Positions 54,747 through 64,000 of a DNA stretch of 64,000 bases are shown one piece after another. Both the position numbers and the translations under genes were made by a program. The notes under the pieces are model-generated. The model was given only the letters and a program-made list of their open reading frames with translations. It was not told the origin of the DNA and ran no database searches. The DNA comes from Puccinia triticina (taxonomy: Eukaryota; Basidiomycota; Pucciniomycetes; Pucciniales; Pucciniaceae). Numbering within the stretch: position 1 is the stretch's first letter; each line of letters starts with the position of its first letter. The DNA lies in the NCBI RefSeq assembly GCF_026914185.1, contig NC_070564.1, positions 2,170,001-2,234,000 on the forward strand, given 5' to 3'.

Positions 54747-57404
54747 GGTAGTACCTTAGTGCCGCCCAGGTCCAATTTGGGTTTCTCTTCATTCTACCAA
54801 TGCTACATCCTCCCCTAAACAACTTTTGAGCTGTTATATAAAGTGTGACTGGTTTCATGCGTTACATTCCTGTAAATATTTTCTTCAGTTTTTTAACTTA
54901 ATAAATCAATGGGGATGTGATCAGAGCCAACAGAAAAAGGAGCATCATGCACACTCATTCTCCCGAGTCCCAGTCCTAGAGAACCCGCGGAAAGTTGGAT
55001 AGCATGCTGCCACATTCTGCATGAGAATAGCTGAGCGGACTCAACAAATCAGATATTCCACCGGGCAGTGAGTTTATACACTCCAGGATTTGAGCACAAA
55101 AAGTGCAATGTGTTGACCGTGGCTTGGGGTCCACGTCAAAGCAATCAGAGAAATATCTAACTACCTAGTACTACAGTAGGCTTACTAACTCCCACGGATG
55201 CTTCCTGATTGTTGACAGTTTTTTCATATGAGCTTTCAAGATCCCCCGTGTCTACACAGGTGCTCCCCTGCCATTAGATTCCATCATTTTTGATCTGATG
55301 AAACCATTCAAAAATATGATCTCCCAATTTATATTGAACCAACTGATTCCGTCGCTCCCAAGCAAAATGTTAAACCACTTGTTGCATTGCACAGTGCTTT
55401 GATGTGGGTGTCAGCTACATGCTATACCTTGAGCCACTTGGTCAAATACTGGATGTTGTATAGCAAGCAACTTTCATGAATTTTGGCAAGTTTCTCTACA
55501 CACAAAGCTGTTCAAGCTGAGTAGCCAATATTCATTAAAAGGCTTCATGTAACTAACACCGGCTACCTGCATGAATTTTGACAACTCAGTACGCATGGTT
55601 TTTTGTGCAGAGGAACTTGTGAAAATGCATTTAAGTCACTTGCCCTCCAATTGGGAGTCATTTACTGGTTGTCAAGAGGGGCACAAAGGGGAACACAAGA
55701 GCCTCAAGAGGCAGATTCTAAATCATGGGTCTGTATCACCAGGGCATCAAGTGAGGGCTAGCCGGGAGAGATGTGAAGGGCAAGATCTCTTTGTTAGTAT
55801 ATACAACTGTGAAAATCAGAAGGAAAGGAGAGAGAAGAAGGAAAAGGGGAAGCATACCTAGCCAGGAGATATGTGAACGGCAAGATCTCTACCGGCTAGA
55901 ACATGGAAGGGAGTGTAGACTAAATATCAGGTGGATTATCTAATCTAGTGAAAGCTATGTGACATCTTTGTGAGACCCCAAAGGAGGGGGCTTACATCCA
56001 CTTTGAAATCCCCTGATATTTGGGACCTGGGTGGATGCAAGCCTCTGTCAGGGTAGACATCATATTTCCCCAGGGCCCAAACTTCTCCAAACTGCTATAG
56101 CAAATATTCACCTTGATTTTTTTTCACTGAGTAGTTCATAGCTTGTGAGCAACTGTGATCTTGTAGGGTTTATAGCATACTATGGGAGAAAACTACAGAA
56201 AGAATCAACCTCAGATTGTGCATGTGCACAACCTATCAAGTTAACTACTGCTTGGAAAACCAATGGTTTGGAAAGTTCCATGGAATTATTGTGGTTTATG
56301 GACCACCTTAAATTTTGGAGGTTGGACAGTAAAAATCATGGGGAGGTAAGATTGGGTTGTTAAAACCCTGGGATGGCAACTCAGGTTTTGCATATTGCAA
56401 CTTGTGTGGCTCTGGCATGCAAACATGCACTGCCAGGAAAACTCGCGCAACTGGCACCATTTGGCATGCAAGAGCTCCAAAGAAGGTTGTGTTGCTACGC
56501 AAGAATTTGTCAAAGGTTGCTGTTCACCAAGCTTCAATCCACATTTGTGCAAAAAAAAAATGTTGAGTCCTTGGCTGACACTAAAAAAGCTTTTAGACAG
56601 GAGCATCTTGCACATCAACTGCTGTCAGTTGAGCAATGTTTTATTGCAATGGTGTTTGCTATGATACACATCCATACCAATGACCCGGTCATCAAAGGTA
56701 GCCATCACGCTCTTGATGATTAGCTGTACCAGCTAACAACATTGTGAGAGGTACTATAGCTGGTCTTCAATAGCTTGCAATGGTATTGATGAGCTGTACT
56801 GTTAGTCTCAGTGATGTTAAGATCCAAATTCTTCTGGCAACACCAGGTGATGGAGATGACAGGAGCAACGGTGGGCTGCTATGCTATGCCAAAAAATGAG
56901 CTAACAGCGGATTACGCGGCCCTTTCCCCAGCATTGAACCACTTAAACTGGTGAGAATATTCTAGGAGCCTGCCTGATCAAAATGTTCCAGCAGGAATGT
57001 TGCATCAGGGAGTTAGGACATCCTGGTTACCAGATGCAGAGCCAAAATTCCATTTTGAGGACAGTTCAGCTAACATGTTCTGTTTTGAAGCATTCAACTG
57101 CTTGCCTTGCGTGGACTGAACTATAAGCTTTCCTGAGGGATCAGTCAATTAGGACTGCACAATTCAGGGAGTTTGGAAAATCATGTTTCCAGCTGCGCCG
57201 CTTTAATTGGCGGTTAGCTGATTTCTAGCACATCATAGTGGCCCACTGTTAACTGGAGGAAGAACATATATGGTTTTAAGTTTTATTTCCAAAAGGAAAT
57301 AATGAAAACATAAAAGAAAAGGAGGTTCCTGCTAGCCAGGGGTGTTTTAGATCCCCCCGGAGATGAAGCTGGGACTGCTGAGCAGGGGTGGTTGCAGGGC
57401 ATAG
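54747..57404. other. intergenic, no gene recognised
   Basis: About 2.7 kb of AT-rich DNA with only short frames. 56820-56880 and 57290-57395 resemble sequence flanking the 21-bp array in element A. Confidence 0.4.
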
Positions 57405-57515
57405 CACATCGAATCGAATCGATTCGAGTATTCGTATTCGAATTTGATTCGAGTCGAATAATGCCTGGGCAAATTTAAGCTCAAATATTCGAAAAAATTC
57501 GAATAATGGCTCAAA
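57405..57515. repeat. TTCGAATA-rich palindromic tract
   Basis: Runs of ATTCGAAT, GATTCGA and TTCGAATA fill about 110 bases just before the 21-bp array. The motif is self-complementary. Confidence 0.6.
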
Positions 57516-57612
57516 GGGGGGCATAGAGGGCCAATGCAAGATTCTCTGGGGCCAGATGAGTTTGCACAGGCCCTATACCAGCCCCTTTGATGCAACACAA
57601 AAAAAATCTGCC

Positions 57613-58262
57613 TCTGGCACTTTGAAAAGTGCGTCCGCCACTACAATAGGTGCGTCTGCCACTATGCAAAGTGCGTCCGCCACGTTGAAAAGTGCGTCCG
57701 CCACTTTGAAAAGTGCGTCCACCACTTTGAAAAGTGTGTCTGCCACTATGAAAAGTGAGTCCGCCACTATCCAAAGTGTGTCCAGCACTCTGAATAGTGA
57801 GTCCGCCACTATCAAAATTGTGTCTGTCACTGTGAAAAGTGCGTCCGCCACTATGAAGAGTGCGTCCGGCACTATGAAGAGTGCGTCCGGCACTATCAAA
57901 AGTGCATCCGGCAGTGAGTCCGCCACTATCAACAGTGTGTCCGCCACTATGAAAATTGCGTCCGCCACTATGAAGAGTGCGTCCAGCACTATCAAAAGTG
58001 CGTCCGGCACTATCAAAAGTGCATCTGGCACTATCAAAAGTGCATCCGGCACTATCAAAAGTGCATCCGGCACTATCAAAAGTGCATCCGGCACTATCAA
58101 AAGTGTGTCCAGAACTCTGAATAGTGAGTCCACCACTATCAAAAGTGCGTCCGCCACTATGAAAAGTGCGTCCGGCACTATCAAAAGTGCGTCCAGCACT
58201 CTGAATAGTGCGTCCGCCATTATGAGATATGCCTCTGGCAATATTATAAGCGCCTTTGGCAC
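57613..58262. repeat. 21-bp minisatellite array, about 31 units
   Basis: Units of 21 bases with consensus GTGCGTCCGCCACTATGAAAA repeat head to tail. Variation is concentrated at GCGTCC/GTGTCC/GAGTCC and CGCCAC/CGGCAC. Because 21 is a multiple of three and stops are absent, both strands show open frames of about 250 codons; these are by-products. The core TCCGCCACW is shared with the array in element A. Confidence 0.88.
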
Positions 58263-58324
58263 CATTACATGTTTGAAGGATGACCCCCTCAAAATTATAT
58301 GGCCCAGAAATGGGCCAAAATAAG

Positions 58325-59079
58325 TCAAAAACACAAAAAATGTAATTTTTTGGAGAGGAAGGTGGTCAGGATATTGTGCGTGTGTAAAAGGCTGAAGAGG
58401 AGAAAGAGGGGAGAAACTGTCCTTTTTATATATCCGTCCCTCCTCTTAGGGTAGGATTTTCCTTGAGTAATTATTTGAATCTTGGCAGGTTATAATTTGT
58501 TGGAGATGGTTGGAAATACATCTAAGTATCTGATACTGTGAATCCCAGTTTTATGACTCTAGGAGGCAGGTCTTCTACCTGGGAAATTTTCACCAGTCTG
58601 TCAATGAGTGGCTTGCAGGATATTTGTGTTACAGATTGGAAAAAGGTCTCCATTGGACACCTGTTTGCAGGTTGCGGCTGGGAAAGATACCCTTCCTGGC
58701 GCTGTAGAAATAAAGGCTGGTCTTGGTAAGAAATGTCAAAGCCCGTGCTTCTTTCAGAATGGTGTTCTGGGCTTGAGTGATTATTGACGACTTCCACTCA
58801 GCACCACTACTTTCCCCTAATCTTCAGGGCTCTAGAATGAGCCTGAAATTTAGCGTAATAATCCACAAGTGATGAAGATCCACACTCCCTAATCCCAAGT
58901 CTGTGATAGCTAATAAGTATAAGGTAATGTAAACTCTTATAATACTCTCAGTACCATCCTTAATTTGTAAGTACAATGGTGAGTAGTAAGATAGATCATA
59001 GAAAAAAAAGGAAGAGAAACCAAAAAACCCCACTCCCCTCCTCCCCTCCACGCTTGTCTGCTTCTGTTCCCAATAGATA
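58325..59079. other. intergenic
   Basis: No gene recognised. Confidence 0.4.
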
Positions 59080-59452
59080 TGCAATATGGGTACCTGGCAC
59101 CCGCTGGCGGGTACTCATCAGGTGGGCAGGTACCAAGTATGGGTCTGGGTGTGGGTTTTTCTTGTTTTTTTAGCAGTAACCAGGTACATCTGCGGGTACC
59201 CACCATACCACCTCCCCTGGTGGGGGGGAGGAGGGGTCCTGAGGAGGGTTAAAGAGAATTGGGGTCCGCGCCAAAGGCAAACAGACCCAGCTGGTGCTCC
59301 GGGGGGAACACACCGGTTTGCTGGTCAGGCTTTTCCCGCCACTGGTAACCCAGGCGTGTCCGGGTCCGGGTCCGGGTGTCTGTTTTGGGCAAAAAAAACA
59401 GGCAGTACCCGCACCTGCCGCGGGTACCTGTGTCTACTCGTTGCATCTCTAG
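59080..59452. repeat. GGTACC-rich repeat fragment
   Basis: Contains GGGTACCTGGCACCC, GCGGGTACCC and GGGTCCGGGTCCGGG blocks like the element at 10758-12034. The right border reads CATCTCTA, the reverse of the TAGAG(A/C)TG start seen in that family. Confidence 0.55.
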
Positions 59453-59734
59453 TTCCCAACCAAATCTCCACTAAGAAACTATTCATAGGAATAGAAATTG
59501 TTGTGACCCAGGTTGGGCCACAGGGCTTAGTCTCACCTAGACCCTCTTTCTGCTTAGGTCATCACATGTATATAGAATGTTTTCCCTTCTCTATACATGT
59601 AATCTATCATTCCTGTTGTCAACCATCTTGAGGTTCCACTAGAAATTGAGTGGGTTTGGACCATCCGTGTCAGGGCCTCAGGCCACAGAATAAACGGGCA
59701 GGTTGGGCCAGGTCAATTTGTCTTAAATTTAGAG

Positions 59735-59875
59735 ATGGCCCCGACGAACCCGTCGCAGGTACCTGCCATCTGCTGGCGGGTACCCGCCAGCGTGTGCGTG
59801 TTCGGGTGCGGATGCTGGAGAGATAGAGCGGGTACCCGAATATTCTTAGGGGGTACCCGCTCTTTTTTGGGCATG
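59735..59875. repeat. GGTACC-rich repeat fragment
   Basis: Starts at TTTAGAGATGGCCCC and carries CAGGTACCTGCC, GGCGGGTACCCGCC and GCGGGTACCC, the latter as small palindromes. It belongs to the same family as the preceding fragment. Confidence 0.55.
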
Positions 59876-59907
59876 TGGCGGCTGCCACAACAACCACAAG
59901 GACTGGA

Positions 59908-60083
59908 AAGGCATTCCTTCCAGTCAAAGAGGTTAAAAAACATCTTTGGCCGGAAGGATTCCTTCCAGTCAAAGAGGCTACAGAACGTTACAGAACCTCT
60001 TTGACCAGAAGGATTCCTTCCAGCCAAAGGGGTTACAGAACCTCTTGAATGGAAGGATCCCTTCCAGTCAAAGAGGTTACAGC
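59908..60083. repeat. palindromic minisatellite, about four units of 45 bp
   Basis: Each unit combines the palindrome GGAAGGATTCCTTCC with CAAAGAGGTTACAGAACCTC, which continues into TTTG and folds back on itself (10-bp arms). Units are head to tail with about 10-15% divergence by eye. The small frames across it are not genes. Confidence 0.75.
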
Positions 60084-60594
60084 CATTCCCGAAATGCTTG
60101 CGGTTGGGTAGGCCCAAATTTTGGACTGCTATTTTCAGCCTCAAAGCCTGTATAGCCCCTGTACAGCAGGCTGCATACGGTGATGTGATTAAAAGAAAAT
60201 CACTACTTTCTTTGTTTTTAACTTTGGGGCCTCAAGGGTTGCACCATTGGAATCCTGGAGCAATTTTACATCAATTGGACCCTTTGCTGCATGCCCCTCC
60301 CCTGCCCTGTGGCCAGCAGGGAACCCTGGTTGAGCCAAACAGCCACCCAAAGGGGTTTTGACTGCCTGTACAGGCCTGTGGCTGAAATAAAAAAAATGGC
60401 CTCAAGCCCGCAAGCTTTTAATTGGCCTTGAGCCTGCAAGCTTTTCAAGAATGGCTGTAAAACAACTGAAAGTAATCAATGATTTTGAGGGGCGGGTATC
60501 CGTAGGCAACGGTGAAACAATTACGTTACACGTAATTTATTGGCCTGTAACTGTATTGTAATCTCTGACCATTACATGTAATTTAAGATCACTT

Positions 60595-60695
60595 GTATTG
60601 TATTGGTGGTCCAATACAATACAGTTACAAAGTATTAATTACATGATACAAATATTTGATTACAGATGTATTGTATTGGGTACCCAATACAATAC
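60595..60695. repeat. pair of GTATTGTATTGG palindromes
   Basis: GTATTGTATTGG TGGT CCAATACAATAC at 60595-60622 and the perfect 28-bp palindrome at 60668-60695 (GTATTGTATTGGGT and its complement) use the same 12-base arms 73 bases apart. They lie in AT-rich DNA just left of the hAT element. Confidence 0.8.
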
Positions 60696-61191
60696 CAACA
60701 CTGTATCTGGGGTAATTTTAGACCATTTTTTTAAGTTTACAAATATACTCCTAGCCTGTTAGGGGAATTGGGGGTTAAGAGATGATTGAGGCAACGGTGC
60801 AACTATTACGCTAAAAGTAATTAGCAGCGCTAATAAATTAGCTTAATGGTCCCCGCTAATAATCCCAGCTGTTAGCATTAGCGCTAGCTGAACAGCACTA
60901 CACTTAGCAGGTAGCCTATCGTGGCGCTTGCTACAATGCTTTCATTCCCAATGCAGTTTAGCTTCCTGACATTGCTAAAGCTAAACTTAGCTGTAGTTTA
61001 GCGCCCTAGTTGCCTCATGCGCTAATGAAATAGTTACATGTGCAAAAATAAATTTTACCCAGCTGACAAGCTGAGTGGGACTATTACACATCTCCAGATT
61101 CCCATGCAACTGAGCAGAGTCTAGTCAAGATTGTGTACAGCAGGCAGACAAGTTTCGTCACAACTGACCACGCATGTCACCTTTGATATGA

Positions 61192-62022
61192 CACTGCGGG
61201 CATCTCGCTGTCGCTGCGGGCCGCAGCGACATCATGACGCTGCATATCAGAATGCAGCGTCAGCTGCAGCGACATCTGGCCGGCTGATCGATTTGCCTTT
61301 GGACAGCCGGCCACCAATACATAACAACCTCTCGATGACCGGTCCTTGTGCCGGCCATCAAGAGGATTATAACACACTCCTCTCACTCCTCTCGGTGACC
61401 AGCTCATGGAACGGTCATCGGGAGGAGTCCACACTCCTCTTGATGCCAGCACACACCGGCGTCAAGAGGAGTACAGACACCTCTCGATGGCCGGCACAAC
61501 AACCGGTCACCAAGAGGAGTACGCACTCCTCTCGATGGCTGGCCCAAGGCCCGGTCATCAGGAGGAGTACATACACACTTCCCTTGATGAACGGCACAGA
61601 CCGGGCATCGAGGTGCATGTACTCCTCTCGACGCCGGCCTGTGTTGGCATTGAGAGGAGTATGGATTCCTCCTCCCGATGACCGGTCCTTGTGCTGGTCA
61701 TCGAGAGGAGTGTGGACTCCTCCTCCCAATGACCAGTCGTTATGCTGGTCATCGAGAGGAGTGTGGACAACTCTCAATGGCCGGCACAAGGACTCCTCAT
61801 GATGGCCGGTCCTTGGGCCAGCCATCGAGAGGAGTGCGTACTCCTCTCGGTGACCGGTCGTTGTGCCGGCCATCGAGAGGTGCGTTGTGTGTACATACCC
61901 CGGTGGCCGGCTGTCCATCAGACAGCCAAGTGTCGCTGCATTACTTGTCGCGCGGGGTTCGAATCCCCACTGAATCGTCAGATGTCGCTGCGGTCCGCAG
62001 CGATATTGAGATGCCCGCAGTG
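61192..62022. mobile_element. CACTA-like miniature element with internal hairpin array
   Basis: TGA (61189-61191 and 62023-62025) flanks inverted ends CACTGCGGGCATCTC, which extend with mismatches through TCGCTGCGG and CCGCAGCGACATC to about 43 bases. CACT(A/G) termini with a 3-bp target duplication define the CACTA superfamily. A second inverted pair, GGACAGCCGGCCACC (61301-61315) and its exact complement (61902-61916), brackets a tandem hairpin array. The 831-bp element encodes no transposase and must have been moved in trans. Confidence 0.85.
61328..61880. repeat. tandem array of about eleven hairpin units (~48 bp)
   Basis: Each unit is an imperfect palindrome of the form CCTCTCGATGRCCGG, about 10-15 variable bases, CCGGYCATCGAGAGG, followed by AGT and a short spacer. 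Arms differ between units, but changes on one arm are often matched on the other (for example GATGCCAGC/CCGGCGTC). Loops vary more than stems. Confidence 0.8.
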
Positions 62023-62440
62023 TGAGCCCCCATTTTTGAATAGATATAGGTACTCACCAGGTCAAGAGTTCAATTCCCATTAAAGACCTATATCACATGA
62101 GATTTACCTGTAACATAGTGAATAAATTAGCAATAATTACCGCTAAATAAGTTGCTAAAATAGCTTAGCAATGCTAGAAAAAGCTGAAGCCTAGCAAATA
62201 GCTGCTAAAAAAGGATAATTCTAGCGATTAAAATACACGGATATATTTTGAGATTTGTATTAGCTGTAGCTGTAATACACAAGACAATAGAAAAAAGGGT
62301 AGCTTAAGGGCGCTAAAAAATGCCAAGTTAGGATATTTTTCGCTAATGTAACATAACAGTTGCATGATTGATTGAGGGGAGGGCGATAAACATGCATTTT
62401 AATTAGAATCAAAGAAAAGAAACTCCTGATACCCGATGAT

Positions 62441-64000
62441 CTAAGTCTCAGCTTCTGTGGGCTTGGAATCTTTCTCACAACTCTGCTTCTTATTATTTTC
62501 TTCTTGGAACTGAAGAGCTCGAGAAACCAAGACTTGGGAATCTTCAAAGTCTCCATCGGCCTCGAAACCTTGACGTAGCCACTGATTTGAGCTAACACAT
62601 CGTTCAATTGTTCTAGCGGATAAGTTGCCGCGATCACGTCCACACACATCAGTCGCAGCAGAGAAACAACGTTCCACACTTGCCGAGGTTGCACAACAAG
62701 CCAAGTAATCCCGGGCAATTGTGGCCAAGACTGGGAACTCCGCCTCATGGTCCTGGAAGAAATTCAAACCACTTCAATGCATTATTTTTATAGGTCAATG
62801 ATATAAAAAAGAGAATGCACAACATACCTGCCACCAGTTCAAGGCTTTGTCTGCTTTTGCTGCAGGCAAGTTGTATTTACCTCCAATGTAATCCACAAGT
62901 TCTTTGACAATAGGGGCTTCGTTTGTTTCAGGGAAAAAGTCAAAGTCATCGAGAGCCTGGCGATGGTGTTTTGATGATGGTTGACGGTCAAGTGGCGGAG
63001 ATTTATCTTTTGAGCTTTGATTTGTATCTAGTTCTTTCTTTTGTTCACAGTATTCAGATTGAAGTAATGATTCAGTGTAAGTATGGTGTTCCTTGAACCA
63101 GGCCTTGAAGATCAATAAACGATATGCTGGGTTTAAGATGGTTGCAAGGAGTATAGCATCGCAATCCAATGCCTTGTCAAGATATGTCTTGGTCTTCAGT
63201 ATCATCTTACGCATCATAGTTCGGAATTCGACTTCCGTTGTTAATTCAATTTGATCTCTGAGGAAGTTGATTATGTTCAGGTACTCGGCAATCATCAGAC
63301 AGGCAGAGGAACGATCTCCCTCCATCTTCTTTGTTATGAAGTAGAATTCCTAGTAAAATTGAGTTGATCAACAAAGAAACATCGAGATTAGCCGGGTTGA
63401 TGGCAAACTTACACCAAGAATATCATTCAGCTTCTTCACAATTTCCCAGTCACCCCGACATATCACATACTCTTGGTAGAAATTCTTCCCGCCATCACGT
63501 TCTTGGCGGTCTTTTTCATTTTCAATGAGTTTGTTGATGATGGTTTGAGCCTGATATGCGCGGTCCCGGCTTTGCCACTTGATATTCCAACGTATTCCGT
63601 ATCCAGCAATGAGGCTTGGACCGTTGTATTCAAGTTTCTTGGCCCAGATATTGAATTCAGAACGTCTAGCTGCTGAAGAAGTGATTCGCTGAATCACATA
63701 ATCAACCTATGTTTTAGTGACAGAAAAAAAAAATCAAGTTCAGAGCTCATTTGCGTTGGAGTATTACCATGACAATAACAAAAAAATCACCTTTTTCAAT
63801 ACTGAAGAGATCATGTTTGGTTTTTTACGTTTGGCCGCTGGGTTGCTTTCTGCTTCTATGTGAACGGGTGCTATTTCAGACTCATCGCTGCTAGATTCTA
63901 TGAGCTCATCGTCAGATTCAAATGTTGCAGGTTGCTTGCTTGAATCATTTTGATCTTTGGATTCTTCTGATATTGATGTAAGCTCGGGTACAAAGCCTAG
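62441..64000 (-). CDS. hAT-family transposase, 3' four exons (5' end outside window)
   Basis: Exons on the minus strand: 64000 (open)-63791, 63706-63413, 63349-62828 and 62752-62441, all phase 0 with GT-AG introns, giving 445 residues. The visible part begins with an acidic linker and RKKP basic patch. It then has RWNIKWQSRDRAYQ (a hAT RNase H-fold block), the helical insertion region (ITKKMEGDRS, DAILLATILNPAYRL) and the C-terminal dimerisation domain with LACCATSASVERCFSAATDV and RGNLSARTIERCVSSNQWL. No stop or frameshift interrupts it, so the enzyme could be active. The N-terminal BED-type zinc finger, if present, is outside the window. Confidence 0.88.

Larger units (their letters stand above)
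60791..64000 (-). mobile_element. hAT DNA transposon, right part outside the window
   Basis: A minus-strand hAT transposase occupies 62441 to the window edge. A possible terminal repeat, CAACGGTGCAACTATTACG, starts at 60791; a related start (CAACGGTGAAACAATTACG) lies at 60513. The left limit is therefore tentative, and the opposite terminus and 8-bp duplication are outside the window. The region 62023-62440 is AT-rich with GCTAAT/TAGC repeats. A CACTA-like element has inserted at 61192-62022. Confidence 0.6.

Noticed and set aside
57556..58334. Long open frames of about 255 and 253 codons on opposite strands
   Set aside because: They run through a 21-bp tandem array; the repeat length alone keeps both strands open. 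Protein text is a seven-residue repeat with no other support.
61940..61980. Perfect tRNA T-arm-like sequence GGGGTTCGAATCCCC
   Set aside because: No matching acceptor stem, D-arm or anticodon arm could be placed upstream; it lies inside the CACTA-like element. At most a tRNA-derived fragment.
61131..62083. Open frames up to 223 codons on both strands
   Set aside because: They cross the hairpin array and both ends of the CACTA-like element; codons mirror the repeat and no domain is visible.

Overview
The window reads as repeat-rich nuclear DNA of a basidiomycete fungus, most likely a rust (Pucciniales). This is an inference from the many short GT-AG introns, the types of host gene present and the dense transposon load; nothing in the window identifies the species. 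No bacterial-type genes, rRNA genes, CRISPR arrays or convincing complete tRNAs were seen.

Host genes form small islands: a casein kinase 1 (15.3-17.3 kb, +), a secreted cutinase-family hydrolase (19.1-20.2 kb, +), an SGT1/Ecdysoneless protein (38.6-41.5 kb, +), a probable secreted protein of unknown function (43.1-44.6 kb, +), a complete 21-exon gene for the largest RNA polymerase III subunit (46.7-52.4 kb, -) and an unknown disordered protein (54.0-54.7 kb, +).

Everything else is mobile or repetitive, and most large elements contain another one. 1-10 kb: a Ty1/copia element with nearly identical LTRs carries decayed DIRS-like (tyrosine recombinase) sequence between gag and pol. 10.3-12.3 kb: a CAC...GTG element with a 3-bp target duplication contains a GGTACC-rich inverted-repeat element. 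20.5-25.0 kb: three inverted-repeat transposons are nested in one another, each with its own target-site duplication. 25.7-38.2 kb: an element with 39-bp terminal inverted repeats and an 8-bp duplication is split by a young, apparently intact Ty3/gypsy element on the minus strand. 60.8-64 kb: a minus-strand hAT transposase gene runs off the right edge, and near its 3' side sits a small CACTA-like element filled with tandem hairpins.

The gypsy element is the most interesting single object. Its gag-protease and pol frames overlap at a U UUU UUA slippery heptamer in exactly the frame needed for -1 frameshifting. It has a second, internal copy of its polypurine tract between RNase H and integrase. 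It also carries an intron-containing gene on the opposite strand between pol and the 3' LTR. Three classes of structured minisatellite recur: 21-bp unit arrays (22.9-23.4 and 57.6-58.3 kb), a palindromic array of about 45 bp (59.9-60.1 kb) and a hairpin array of about 48 bp (61.3-61.9 kb). All boundaries, repeat identities and splice sites were read by eye.
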